A DNA stretch of 64,000 bases from Bradysia coprophila (Eukaryota; Arthropoda; Insecta; Diptera; Sciaridae). The notes under the pieces are model-generated. The model was not told where the DNA came from. It searched no databases and saw nothing but the letters and a program-made list of their open reading frames with translations. The position numbers were made by a program, and so were the translations under genes. The DNA lies in NCBI RefSeq assembly GCF_014529535.1, contig NW_023503409.1, positions 496,390 to 560,389 of the forward strand, given 5' to 3'. How positions within the stretch are numbered: the first letter of the stretch is position 1; the number at the start of each line of letters is the position of its first letter. This document shows positions 12,198 through 24,389 of this stretch, piece after piece.

Positions 12198-15100
12198 ATG
12201 ATATTATTATACATACTGGTGCTGCATTTATTATGCGAAACTTCATCATCATCAGCAAGTGAATGTCCTGTAGGATGTACATGTGCCGAGAGATTAGTTC
12301 GTTGCATGAGATTGCAGCTAATTGCCATACCAGAAATACCAACTGATACAAATATTCTGTAAGTATTTTATATACTTTTTTTTAAATAAAACGAAATTAG
12401 TTCAGCGTCCATCTATGCTCTATGGGAACATTAATAATTATGCACTTAACTGGGACCAGAGTAATATGAATTTTGATGAAAATATGAATTTATTATTGGG
12501 TACTTTAGATGAATTTTTAATGAGAAATGTAATTAACGCATGTATAGTTTTCGTGTTTATTGTGATGACCAACCCATAAATTAGCGAATTTTTTTTAGTT
12601 CAAATTTACAAATGACCCTATTCCCCTTCCAAAATATTTAGTATCGGAACACATTTTCCTCTAAAGAATGTTCACTGTGATTTAACCTGTTATGGACAGT
12701 ATATCATCTGATCATCGGTATAATGCGGTTTAATACAGCAAAACTCATGTTCATAAAAATGAAGTAAACGATCTGGAGTAAATCTTTTAAAAGTATACTT
12801 AGATCCAATAGTGGAACTGTTTATATGGCTGCCGTCGGAATAAGTTAATAAATCCTGACGACTAGTCCTAAAAAATTCCATTTTTCATGACTCGTAACAG
12901 TATAGTACATTTCGTACCTAGGACTAAAAGTCTTTTTTAGCGTGTGAGAAGTTTCCAGACAGAGCCGAAGGCGAGGTCTGGAATCGAATACGCTAAAAAA
13001 GACTTTTAGTCCGTGGTGCGAATAGTATTTTTCATATTGGACTAAAAAAATGTGACGAAGTCTCACTTTTCGGGTCCTATCAACGCACTTCAAGCAAAAG
13101 TGCTATTAATGACAGCTGCCAAATAGAGTACTATTTTGTATGAAATTTTATCCCCACTCGTTTTACAGTGTAAAATTTTGTATGGAGCACTATCAAGTTT
13201 CAGTACCCTATTTAAAGTACCACTTTTGCTTGAAGTGCGTTGGTCCTTCAACATAATATCTACCAATGACATAATAGTGGGATAGACAGGCCTTCTATGT
13301 AAATATTTTGTTCAAGCGGTGAAGCAAAAGCAAATACGAAATATTCAAGTGTGTGTGTGAGTACCTTAAATTTATGGTTCTTACGTACTTTCGTACTTAT
13401 TTTGAAATATAGGCGCGAAGGAAATTTGTATTTTCACTCTTTCTTCGAAATTGGTTTAAAGCATTTCTTTCTTTGAAAATTAAATATTAATCGAACTGAA
13501 ATTTTTATTTCATGTAAACAATCTCTCATTGTCCCCAAAACTGAACTAATTTTGTGATTTTTTCTCCTTTTCGATCGAATGTTTTTTTATTAGAAATCTT
13601 GACGATCGGAGAATTCAATCAGTTGGCTGAATTTATAAACTTTCACGGTCAGTAGTCACACATAATAAAAATGTTAGCATCGTCAATATTAAAATTTCGG
13701 GACATTTCTTTTTAAAAATTATAAAATTTGTCAGAAAATGTGTGTAATTAGGTAACTAGTGAACTGTTTATGTGTAATTGATAGTCACCCTTAGAGTAAT
13801 TAGTATGGCTAGTCTAAGGTTTCACCGACTTGTCAAAAATAATTGGAATGTGTAAGTGTGTGTGTGTGTCTCAAGTGTATATTACACAGAGTTTACTTTT
13901 GCTTCACGATTTCGTCTACGTAATTCCTCTCTATCCCACTATTATCTCATTGATATCTACTTCCCGCTGTGTAATATTCTATGGAAATTATTATTTTTGT
14001 ACAATATTTTCGGGACAATATTAAGAGACATCTTCAACGATCGTCTACTATCAACTCTCCTAAAAAATACCCAATTTTGGCACTTCCCAAGTATACCTTC
14101 ATAAAGATTTCTATATTCAAATTTCACAGAACAAACATTCACTTCGAAAATCGTTTATTTTTATTTTTTTATTTTTATTTTTACAGAGATCTGCGCTACA
14201 ATTTCATTCGCGAAATACCAGCGAACACATTTCAAGGATTATCACATTTGCATACAATTTTTCTAAACGAAAATCAACTGAAATATGTAAACAGTGGCGC
14301 TTTTCATGGGTTACCATCTTTAAAGTATCTTTATTTAGATAAAAATCGCATTTCAAATGTGTCTGCTGACGCTTTTCAAGGATTGAATCATTTGGACAGT
14401 TTGTGAGTAAACTTTTTATACAAAAATTTATTTGCTTCGTTAACTTCATTTTTCGCTGAATTGAGATGTTAAGTTAATTCCACCGGTGATTATATAGAAA
14501 TGGAATGTTTTCCGGTTAACGTAATTAGGGTTTCGAAAGTAAGGAAGACAATTAATGATGTTTGTTTAGCGTTATGTACTAGCAGCCGTCTTATCATTGA
14601 GCGTTTTCGGACCATCTGTTACCATCACTGTTATCAAAACGACGACAAAAGTAAATAATTAGATTCAGCTAACGTCGGTTTTTGCAGAGACATGCACACG
14701 TTAAAACAAATGAAGTGAAAGATTTTATTTTGAACGGTCGAAACTATAGACTCGGTAAATGATATCCCAATGATATCTTTGGTGTCTTGATATAATGCAA
14801 CTGTGTCGAAATGTTTATTTTGACTAGTTCGTTATTGTGATCTTAAGCCGAAGGCTCGGATCATAATCCAACTCGTCAAAATAAACATTTGGACATAGAT
14901 GCGGTGCATATCATTTTTTATTTGTCGATGCAAAGATAAACCCAAACTCCCTCTCCTAGCTAATGCATAATGTTAGTCTTACCACACCACACAAAGTAAT
15001 ATAAAAAATTTAGCCAACGTTAGCACTACTATGATAATATCGTCAACACCATATAACATGAAAAAGGCGAACAGTTAACTCGAGAGACTATCTCAACGAT

Positions 15101-18100
15101 TAGAGAAACCAAATCCTGGCATCATCGATAATTATGTAACATTTTTGTGTTAATGTTTCAGATATCTGCAGTATAACAGCATTTCTGAGATATCACCAGA
15201 AACGTTTTCGGATTTACCACACCTGAGAAAACTGTAAGTTTAAATGGCAGATTTTTTATAAGGAACAACCCTGACAAAATATGAGCTTTTTTGTGTGTAC
15301 GACACACGTTAAGCTTTTGTAAAATATTAGGTTTTATGTATACTTTCAGACCCTTTCTTTTAATGTTAGTTTCAAAACCCTTCCTCAGTTAAAATTTGAT
15401 TTTTTTTTTAATCTGAAAATTTACCAAAAAACTGAACCAAAAAGTCCTCAATTCACTTGGCACTCGTCGAGGTACTCGTGCGTAGAACAAATTTGAAAAT
15501 GTTTGTTTGACAATTTGTGTTTGTATAAGAAATAATAATTTCCTAATTCTAGCAGATGAGATTCGTATTTTTTGCTTTTTTGACTAAGTTAATTTACATG
15601 GTATGATTGCTTATGAAATTAGTCAGTATATGCCATGCAAATACGATTTAGAAGAAAAAAACTAAATACATTTTCAACTCTTATTAAGAGTCTCTTCACA
15701 TGTATACAAGGTGTTGACTTTAAGTAAACAGAAACACACCTTCGTTCAGCGTACTAAATGTCGCTAATAACTAATTAACTCCTTGTAACAAGTGTATCTG
15801 CCTGTTGAAAAAAATGTATCCTAATTCGTTTCTCTCCTGCTGAGACCAAGTAGCCAGTCGAATGAATTTCTGTTCCTGCTCATACCTTTCATTCCTGCGT
15901 TCGCTAATTTAATTTTAAATTGTAACAGATACTTGCACAACAACAAAATCATTCAGTTGAAAAACGGCCTGTTCGATAACATGGTGTCGTTAAAACGATT
16001 AAGATTGGACAATAATGACTTTGTGTGCAACTGTAACATACTCTGGCTACTCAAATTATTAACTAAGTCTACACACATTGAAGCAGATATAATCTGCAAA
16101 CATCCAGCGAATTTAATGGGAAAACGTCTAATTGAATTGAGTGAAACTGACTTAGATTGTAGTAAGTAGTACATACAGTTGTAAAATAAATACGAATTTT
16201 CCGATGATATACGATTTACTTTACACACTCATCGTAGAATTGCCCAAAATAATTGAAGAACCGAGCAACGCAACTGTAGGCGTTGGAGATACTGTGTCTC
16301 TGAAGTGTCGAGCGTCTGGTGATCCAACACCAGATATAGTTTGGATGCAAAATTCATTGAAAGTTCCTGTAGACAGTCCTAGATATCATTTGCTTAAGGA
16401 TGGAACTTTGAAAATTAAAGACGTCAACGCTGATCTTGAGGGATTGTATGAATGTATGGCACAAAATGTTCTCGGGGAGACAAAGTCTAGGCCAGCAAGA
16501 ATGGTGATCGGTTATCAGTCAAACCAGTCACCTAGAAACAATAATGTTAGTCGACCAGGAAAACCCAAACTAACTGTGAAACCGGCTGATTTGACTGTTT
16601 CACATTCTGAAAATATTGTTTTGCATTGTGTTGCTAGAGGTACATTTGCGCCTGTGTTCAACTTAGATTATTAGATCAAAATAGAAAATTTGTTTTGCAG
16701 CTGATCCCACACCCACTATATCTTGGTATTTCGACGACAATCTTCTTCAGTGGACTGATGGTATTCGAGTACTTCCAAATGGAACACTGACAGTAGAAAA
16801 CCCCACTATAGATGATGCTGGTACATACAAATGTGAGGCAACTAACTATTTAGGAAAAGATTCCGCTACTGCCGAGGTTCATGTCAACGGTTAGTGTTTT
16901 AGAAATACGTTTTCACACTTGGTAATGTCCTACCTAAAACTTTTCCCATTTTATTTCATACAGAAATGCCTTATATAACTCTGGCACCAGAGGATCAAAC
17001 TTTAAAAATTGGATCATACGTTGTGTTGGAATGTGAAGCAACAGGCCAACCGACACCAACAATAACGTGGAAATTAAATAATCAACTTCTAGATACCTCA
17101 AATAGAATGTTTTTCGGAAATCAGAATACCGAATTGCATATAGATCATGTTAAGGAAAGCGACGAAGGTGAGCTGATAGTTGGTAGATCGCATTGTAAAT
17201 TTATTAATCGCAATCCTTGTCGCAGGTACTTATGTTTGTGTTGCTGGAAACTCCATCGGTTCAACAGAAGCAGAGGCAACCATAACCGTTCAAAAAGACG
17301 TTGGGCCACCCACTCTTATTTTCGAACCATACGATATTGAAGCAATACCTGGAACTACCATCGAAATGCCTTGTCAAGGGGAAGGTATCCCGAAGCCTGA
17401 GGTAATTCATGAAAAATACGACAATGCAATCTGAACGAAAACATTTTGTTTTCGAAAAGGTTAAGTGGAAAAAAGATGGCAAAACGATTATTGCTTCAGC
17501 AAAACATCGCATAGCTCCTGGCGGTAGTTTATACATTAAAAAAATCAACGAACAAGATGCTGGCCGATATGAATGCTCCGTAATTAATTCAAATGGACGG
17601 GCAACAGCTTCCGGAGTTGTAACCATCAGGTAAACTAATTTTTGAAATTTTGAAAATAAAATAAAATTTCAAATTCCTGAACTGTACAGTCGGAGCAATG
17701 ACGTAGCGCCGGGTGACCGTTATGTCCGTATAGCTTACACGGAAGCATCGCAAGAGATAGATAAGGCAATAAATCAAACAGTTGCATCACTGTTCAGTAA
17801 CAACACCAAACCGTTTCACCATGGCGACTATTTCAAGATATTCCGTTATCCAAATGCACCGACCCGTGAACTAGCTCGGGCCGCAGAAATATACGAACGC
17901 ACATTGCTAAACATACGAAAACATATAGACAAAGGGGCCAGTGTTTCAGTTAATATGTCGGAATTCAATTATAAGGACATACTCTCCCCTGATCATTTGG
18001 ATCTGGTAGCACAATTATCTGGCTGTCAGGCGCATCGAATCATTCCAAATTGCACGAATATGTGCTTCCATTTGAAATATCGGGCAATCGATGGCACTTG

Positions 18101-20524
18101 TAACAATTTACAGCATTCAAGTTGGGGAGCTTCCTTGACGGGTTTCCGTAGAATCTTACAACCGATCTACGAAAATGGATTTAGCTCACCGATTGGATGG
18201 ACGAAGGGAAAATTGTATTTCGGTTTTCCAAAACCTAGTGCCAGATTGGTATCAACATCAGTTATTGCAACCAAGGTCATTACACAGGATGAAACTATAA
18301 CTCATATGGTAATGCAGTGGGGACAGTTCCTCGACCATGATTTAGATCATGCAATACCGTCAGTTAGTTCGGAAAGTTGGGACGGCATTGACTGTAAGAA
18401 ATCGTGTGAATACGCTGCACCGTGCTATCCAATCGAAGTGCCGGAAAATGATCCGCGAATTAAAAATCGCCGTTGCATAGATTTGGTGCGATCAAGCGCC
18501 ATATGTGGATCCGGTATGACGTCAGTATTCTTTGATGATTTCCAGCCGAGAGAGCAAGTAAGTCAAACAAACGAATTGTAAAAATATCTGTTTGATGAAA
18601 ATAATTTTTTTAACAAAAATCGCAGATCAATCAACTCACATCCTACATTGATGCGTCTCAAGTTTATGGATACTCCGTTGCATTTGCTCAAGATTTAAGA
18701 AACCTAACTACGAACGACGGACTATTACGTGTTGGTGTTAATTTCCCGAACCAAAAGTCCATGCTACCATTTTCTTCACCAACAGACGGAATCGATTGCA
18801 GAAGGAATATTGAAGAGAGCAACGTTAATTGCTTCACAGCAGGTGATTGTTTTCATTAATTAATTTGTAGAATTTATTAAATCTTCTGTCGGATAAGCAG
18901 CCTTTAAAAGAGTGACTGTCGTTTCTGTCTATTACTTCAAGTGCTTAAGGTGTACATAACATTAATTCCAGGTGATATTCGAGTGAATGAGCAAATTGGA
19001 TTAACCGCGATGCATACAATTTGGTTGCGTGAACATAATCGAGTGGCTATCGAATTGAAAGATCTAAATCGTCACTGGGATGGAGAAACTTTGTATCAAG
19101 AGGCAAGGAAAATTGTCGGCGCACAAATGCAGCACATAACATACACTCATTGGCTTCCAAATATCCTGGGTAAAATCACAGAATTTTTTCTACGTTTCGC
19201 CGTTCTCATCCGTTTTGTTACTGTAGGGTCGAAGGGAATGGAGATGCTAGGTGAATATAAGGGCTACGATCCAACCGTTAACCCTTCTGTCTCAAACGAG
19301 TTTGCTACAGCAGCATTGCGATTTGGTCATACGTTGATCAATCCTATACTCCATCGTTTGAATGAAACTTTTCAACCGATCGCCCAAGGTCATTTACCAC
19401 TGCACAAGGCATTCTTTGCTCCATGGCGAATGGTGTACGAAGGCGGTGTAGATCCATTGCTTCGAGGAATGTTCTCCGTTCCGGCTAAGCTGAAAATGCC
19501 AACAGAAAACTTAAACACAGAATTAACAGAAAAACTTTTCTTAACTGCACATGCCGTTGCACTGGACCTAGCAGCAATAAATATACAACGTTCTCGAGAC
19601 CATGGCATTCCTGGATACAATGAGTACCGAAAAATCTGTAATTTAGCTGTTGCTGAAACATTTGACGATTTGAAGAAAGAAATCTCTAGCGATGTGGTTC
19701 GGAATAAACTGAAAGAACTGTATGGACACCCTGGCAACATCGACATATTCGTTGGTGGTATATTAGAAGATCAGATTGAAGGAGCCAGAATCGGTCCGTT
19801 GTTCCGTTGTATTCTCATTGAACAATTTAGTCGTCTGCGTTCAGGCGATAGACATTGGTACGAGAATCCCTCAGCGTTCACCCCAGAGCAACTGTCTCAA
19901 ATTAAAGTGTCGTCGTTGGGGCGAGTGTTATGCGATAACGGTGACAATATTACAAAAATTCCCGAAAATGTGTTCCATCTAGCCAGCACACAGGGTGGAT
20001 ATAAAGACTGCAGTGAGATTCCGGAAATTAATCTAAGCCCTTGGTTGAATTGTAACAAATGTTCCAGTCATGCTGATCCAAATGTGCCCACAAATGATCC
20101 AAATCTGCCTCGACGGAGACGTAGCATCAAAATGATTTCAAACGATACCCAGGAACAGACTGCTTTGAATGAATTCAATATTGATTTCAACGAAATGAGT
20201 GACGAACGAATTGAGGGGCTGGAGCTTATGATTGAAAATTTTCAGAAAACGTTAAGACAAATGAAGAAGAAAATGAAGAAATTGGAGCACAGCTGTTCGA
20301 ATGATAAAACAAAAATGCATGGTCACTGTTTCGACGATGAGGGCATCAAAAGATTAAACTATGAGATTTGGTCCAAAGACGAATGCACACAGTGTCAATG
20401 TAAGCATCGTCAAGTTAATTGCATGTCTGAAAAATGTTCTCAGCTTTATTGTGGACCAAATGTGGAAGTAGTTAAGCGACACGGAGCATGTTGTCCACAC
20501 TGTGATGTAAATTCGGTAAACTAA
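12198..20524 (+). CDS. Pxn: Peroxidasin (LRR-Ig-heme peroxidase-vWFC)
   Basis: Secreted extracellular-matrix heme peroxidase; the family forms sulfilimine cross-links in collagen IV. Thirteen exons: 12198-12358, 14187-14402, 15162-15233, 15929-16161, 16238-16639, 16701-16889, 16964-17167, 17226-17401, 17460-17629, 17690-18557, 18626-18842, 18972-19169, 19227-20524; 1467 residues, normal for the family. Signal peptide MILLYILVLHLL; an in-frame ATG at 12165 would add 11 residues. Then LRRNT (CPVGCTC), leucine-rich repeats partly one per exon, LRRCT, four Ig domains (to about residue 607), and the peroxidase domain with distal-His QFLDHDLDHA, RSRDHGIPGY and proximal-His ALRFGHTLI. A proprotein-convertase-like PRRRRS (about residue 1330), a basic heptad segment and a C-terminal vWFC domain (CQCKHRQVNC, CCPHC) follow. 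The 57-bp intron 19170-19226 is in frame and stop-free, so reading through it gives a longer but incorrect protein. Confidence 0.96.
12902..13028. repeat. Foldback (MITE-like) element in Pxn intron 1, copy A
   Basis: Long imperfect inverted repeat: ggactaaaagtctttttta on the left pairs with aaaaaagacttttagtcc on the right. Between them sits the GC-rich core agccgaaggcgaggtctgg. The same sequence is found in the opposite orientation at 24070-24208, including flanks such as tttttcatattgg. Non-autonomous foldback element; no coding content. Confidence 0.85.
13081..13242. repeat. Inverted-repeat element in Pxn intron 1
   Basis: Arms caacgcacttcaagcaaaag (13081) and its reverse complement cttttgcttgaagtgcgttg (ending 13242) enclose about 120 bp that is itself weakly palindromic (gtactattttgtatgaaatt, ttttgtatggagcac). 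MITE-like, non-coding. Confidence 0.8.
14785..14915. repeat. Foldback element in Pxn intron 2 with GC palindrome
   Basis: Arms gaaatgtttattttgac and cgtcaaaataaacattt flank the core aagccgaaggctcgg at 14845-14862. Its layout (AT-rich arms, small GC-rich palindromic centre) matches the elements at 12902 and 24070, though the arm sequence differs. Confidence 0.7.
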
Positions 20525-21526
20525 ACCTTTTCCAGAGGGCTATCACATCTGTTAGAAACAACAACTACAAAAATGAACAATGCGCACTGACTCATGTTGT
20601 CTTATACAGTAAAATGAATGATTTGGTTACACTAACCAAATCAAAGATTTTGTATCAAAAGAAGTAAAAGATTCGAAATGTGTTAGCCGCCTGTGAAAGA
20701 GTAATTTTTCGGTCATGTAATTTTAAGAATTTTAAGATAATGTTAACGGTCTTTTCGATCCAAGCCTCTACTAACAAGGTGTATCATCTGATATATGAAA
20801 ATTTTATTCGAATGCAAAAAAAAATAAACAAAATGAAACCATATTTAGGATTACTATACGATAAATCTTTTTTTTTCAATTTTATTATAGAGTACGATAT
20901 TATACCTTCGTAAGTGATGTTATATTCGATTCATAAATAGGCTTTAGATCACTTCAATAAAAATAACTGATTACTGCCATCAGAATGTCGCTTTAAGACT
21001 TTTCATTTTGGTGTCTTCTGTTTGTGGATGTGAAATACATGATAAAAGCGTCGAAGAAATCGATTGAAATACTGGACCCTATCCATCACACCGACACCAA
21101 CCTCACGATACTTAATATGTGAGAAAGGATATTGGGTATATCTGAATACAATTTCTTGATCGCTAACACTTCGACGGGATGCAGTTGCCATGTTTTACAC
21201 CAACGCGTTCTCAAAAATATTGACGACTGGCTAGTTTATTAATAACAACGGTTTGCACTGGTATGCATTCAATCCTTGCGGACTGTAATGACTGACTGAT
21301 ATGGTTAAACGACTAAAATTATGTATGAAAAGATCAAAACTTACACATATAAGTGATATAAGATTCTCACGATGATTAGGTTACTTTGGAGGTAGAGATA
21401 TACGCAGCGGACACCTTCAACCAGCAACGGCGTAATATTGCTTAATCCACTGGGTAGTTGTACCATATTGTAGCTCCTGTAGCAATTTTGTGCTGGAGAA
21501 TATTGTTGATAAAGGCAGACAGTCAC
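20525..21526. other. Pxn 3' untranslated region and intergenic
   Basis: A likely Pxn polyadenylation signal, AATAAA, lies near 20823, about 300 bp past the stop codon. Beyond it, short open frames (21003-21191 minus, 21341-21526 minus) match nothing I recognise. No supported gene. Confidence 0.5.
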
Positions 21527-21662
21527 TTTCCATCTCTTTCTGGTTACCTAATCACTTTCGTTTTTGATCAAATAAGAGTGACGCATGGAATTTACGAGAT
21601 TACTGTCGGGAGAAGCAGTTGGAATACAAGTCAAAAGACATACAAAAATTTAGTATAAGCCT
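21527..21662 (+). pseudogene. Relic of a DUS2-like gene (last-exon fragment)
   Basis: The stretch from tttccatctctttctgg through gtgacgcatggaatttacga and gattactgtcgggagaagca aligns base for base with the intron 5/exon 6 boundary of the intact DUS2 gene at 30290-30425 (ccatctctttgtaggtcact, agtgacatatggaatttagg, gattactgtcgggagaagca, aagtcaaaaggcatacaaaa). It would encode DAWNLRDYCREKQ, like DIWNLGDYCREKQ in the intact gene. Other exons are missing, so this is a fragment of a third copy, on the same strand and about 7.4 kb upstream of the working pair. Confidence 0.85.
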
Positions 21663-21914
21663 GGCGTGTAATTGCATCCGCGCACATACTCCGCTTAGGT
21701 TTTTCTTTGTCGATTAAACAGTGTAAGCTCCCCCTACTTTCCATTGTTGAAACGTAAACGGAGACCTAAATGACGTAAGTTCGATTACACCCTTAATAGT
21801 TGTCCCGATAAGCAGTTATACTATGACCCTTGCTGTATTGTATTATGGTGTTCGAAATTCGTATGTAGGTTGCGAGGTTGCTCTTGATTTTGTTCCAAAT
21901 AAAAACAATTGTAC

Positions 21915-22460
21915 TTATCTTATAATCCAACCACACCAAATAATAGTCGGAATAGTAAGTTGATACATGACTGATGCTTCAGTGACTTTAATATGATGAT
22001 TGGCATTGCTTTTCAAAATTCGTTTCATCGCTAATACTCTTTGTTCCTCAAACCACTTATCAATTATTCCTGCACCATTCAATCGGTGAATTATGTCTAG
22101 CTAAAAGCGAAAGTTAAAAGGAAAGTCCGGTCTAATATGATACGATACCAAATATCTACCCAAAAATGACTTGTCCGTTAAATGATAAGCTTTCAAGGCT
22201 AAGCGTTTTTGGCTTTCTAAAAGTGTTAGGCCATGCTCCACGAGAAGAATATACGACATAGAATTATTGAATGTCTCAACCTCCATTGTTAATTGATCTA
22301 CGTGTGTCCCATGGACCTTGTGATTCCATCCGTCATGTTTCGATATTTCTTGTAAATATTCAAGAAATTTCTCTTTCCATTCGACTGCGTTCACCATAAT
22401 TCGGAACTGAGGCCTTGTACAGATCTTCAATTGAGTTAATTTGTGGGGTTAAACAAAATT
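21915..22460 (-). pseudogene. Decayed ionotropic receptor (C-terminal half)
   Basis: Minus-strand reading gives pieces typical of the ligand-binding S2 lobe and the segment before the last membrane helix of insect ionotropic receptors: SIEDLYKASVPNYGERSRM in one frame; then EYLQEISKHDGW, NNSMSYILLVEHG and HIRPDFPFNFRF in another; then, after an in-frame TAG at about 22098, LDIIHRLNGAGIIDKWFEEQ and a hydrophobic tail TIPTIIWCGWII. The frame change near 22400 and the internal stop indicate a pseudogene; no upstream membrane domain is readable. Stop read-through is known for a few fly ionotropic receptors, but the frame change argues against function here. The assignment rests on motif resemblance only. 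Confidence 0.5.
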
Positions 22461-23507
22461 TAAATAGAGTCGCCATACCACCTCTGATATTTCTTCATGT
22501 TCTTATTGAGGGACTCAAGTACTATAAGTAGCCACATTCAGTTCGCGGATCCATCATGCCGTTTCGGAGAACCGGCACTCATGGTCGTGCGGGACTGACG
22601 AGTCAATTTGAATACAGAATGTTATCGCAACGGATAGAGGGACTAATCCTAAGCTAATTCGTGTTGAAATGGCTTCCTTCAACAACCTGACCACGTAGCC
22701 ACAGCCAGCTAAAGTCGAAATTTCGACATTTTTAAATCGGGATATGTTCAAGATGAAGAGAGTTTGAAACTCTTTGAATGGCGATATTGGTAGAGGATTC
22801 CATGCTCTATTAAACGCCGAGAATGGATTTTACAAAATTTTTCTGAATAGTAGAATATTTGAAAAATTTTATTTTCACCATCCTCGGCTAAACTTGGACT
22901 CATCTGTAATACACAGCTTGTCTGCAACAAAACAATCATACCTGATCAGCCTGCAGTCTAAGCTTTACAACGATACCACACTTGTCATACCAGCCTCAGA
23001 ACAAGTATCTGTTACGACATTTTGGTTGCAGTGACGAAAGTTTTAATTTACTATCTTTCTTCAAGTGCCCGCACCTTTCGGATGAGTGGAATTGTTATCC
23101 ATTCTTCATAAATAAGTGGTTTAAATTATTTAAAGCATTTTTTACGATAATTACGTACATATGGAGTCGATTAAAACTGATTTACACATATTTTTTGCGT
23201 AAATTTCCTCTAACGGCTAGCGAAATCACCATAATTTGCAGACTTGAGTTATTTTATAAATAGTTTTTGTCTACAAATGGTAGAATTTACACATGAATCA
23301 AAGCTTTGCACGAATCCAATACCATACACCTAAGAACGATACTTTTAATCGGAGACAGAGTATTTTGGTTAGGTAAATGAAATTATTAAAAACTGCACGA
23401 TGTTGAACATATATTTAAGAAAATGCAAGTTGAGCTAACATTTTACTCTAAGACAGGAGTAAATAGGTTTATAATTAGAGACTTTGCTCCAATTCAATTG
23501 CGAAATA
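22461..23507. other. Intergenic
   Basis: No gene recognised. It may include further decayed upstream parts of the receptor relic, but the frames are broken and I cannot align them. Confidence 0.4.
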
Positions 23508-23712
23508 TTGCTACGACCAAAGCACCTAGCAGGGTAATAGAAAAAAATAAAGTAGTGCTTTAATCGAAGTTTGCGAATATTTCCATACCTTTTTTTTTCA
23601 TAATGTCATTGCAAAATCACCATTAGGGCTGCTAATGGTATTATTGGTATCAAAAAACTACTCTATTTGACGTGTAAAACCTCTATTACCCTGCTAGGTA
23701 CTTTGCTACGAC
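23508..23712. repeat. MITE with 10-bp target-site duplication
   Basis: The direct repeat ttgctacgac flanks the element at 23508-23517 and 23703-23712. Just inside are inverted ends: acctagcagggtaatag on the left and ctattaccctgctaggt on the right. A 9-10 bp duplication is typical of Mutator-like elements, so a non-autonomous MULE is possible. Non-coding. Confidence 0.75.
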
Positions 23713-24069
23713 GCAACGTCAAAAAAGTAACGATGGAAATTTCATTGGAATTTGATAAGGAATCAAAACTGTTCCAATAAAGAATTCAAGTGATTCGACA
23801 TGAAATCTTAAAATAATTACGTTTTGGAAACATAAAAGAAATTGGGTGAATCTGATGAAAAAGTTTATACTTTGTATAGGTTAAAAATTTGTTAAAATTT
23901 TTTGAATTGTTTTATGATAATTTGAATTGTTCTTTTTTAAATACATCATATTTTATGTGGTTTTATCGAATTTAAATTTGCATTTTAAAAAGAAAACTGT
24001 GTTAACATAACCGAGTAAATCTAAAATGTTTTTCTACACATAGGATCCGAAAAGTGTTTTTTTTTCGTC

Positions 24070-24208
24070 CAATATGAAAAATACTATTCGTGCCACGGAC
24101 TAAAAGTCTGTTTTAGCGTATTTGATTCCAGACCTCGCCTTCGGCTCTGTCTGGAACCTACTTACACGCTAAAAAAGACTTTTTGTCTTGGGTACGAAAT
24201 GTACTATT
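24070..24208. repeat. Foldback (MITE-like) element, copy B
   Basis: Inverted relative of the element at 12902-13028: ccaatatgaaaaatactatt, ggactaaaagtc, the core gacctcgccttcggctctgt, then acgctaaaaaagacttttt and ggtacgaaatgtacta. The copies differ at scattered positions but are clearly the same family. Copy B lies about 130 bp upstream of the TATA box of the cysteine-rich peptide gene. Confidence 0.85.
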
Positions 24209-24335
24209 CTTCTGCGCTTTTATGTTTTATAAAACAAAACCGGTCGGGAATAAATCGTATTAGCGACGGTAATGATAAAATATATATCGTCTTTCTAGTG
24301 CATGCAGGTATTCCAGTTACCTAAACCCATCCACT

Positions 24336-24371
24336 TATAAAAAGCAGAATCGATAGAACTTCTTTGCAGTT
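24336..24371 (+). promoter_or_regulatory. TATA box and initiator of the cysteine-rich peptide gene
   Basis: TATAAAA at 24336-24342, then GCAGTTC at 24366-24372, an arthropod-like initiator about 30 bp downstream. The ATG follows at 24390, giving a short leader of roughly 20 bases. The spacing is right for a strong, regulated promoter. Confidence 0.65.
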
Positions 24372-24389
24372 CAATTTGCTGACTCGAAC

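Noticed and set aside
22101-22430. 109-codon minus-strand frame as an intact gene
   Set aside because: It is an internal piece of a decayed ionotropic receptor; similarity continues past its stop and, upstream, in another frame.
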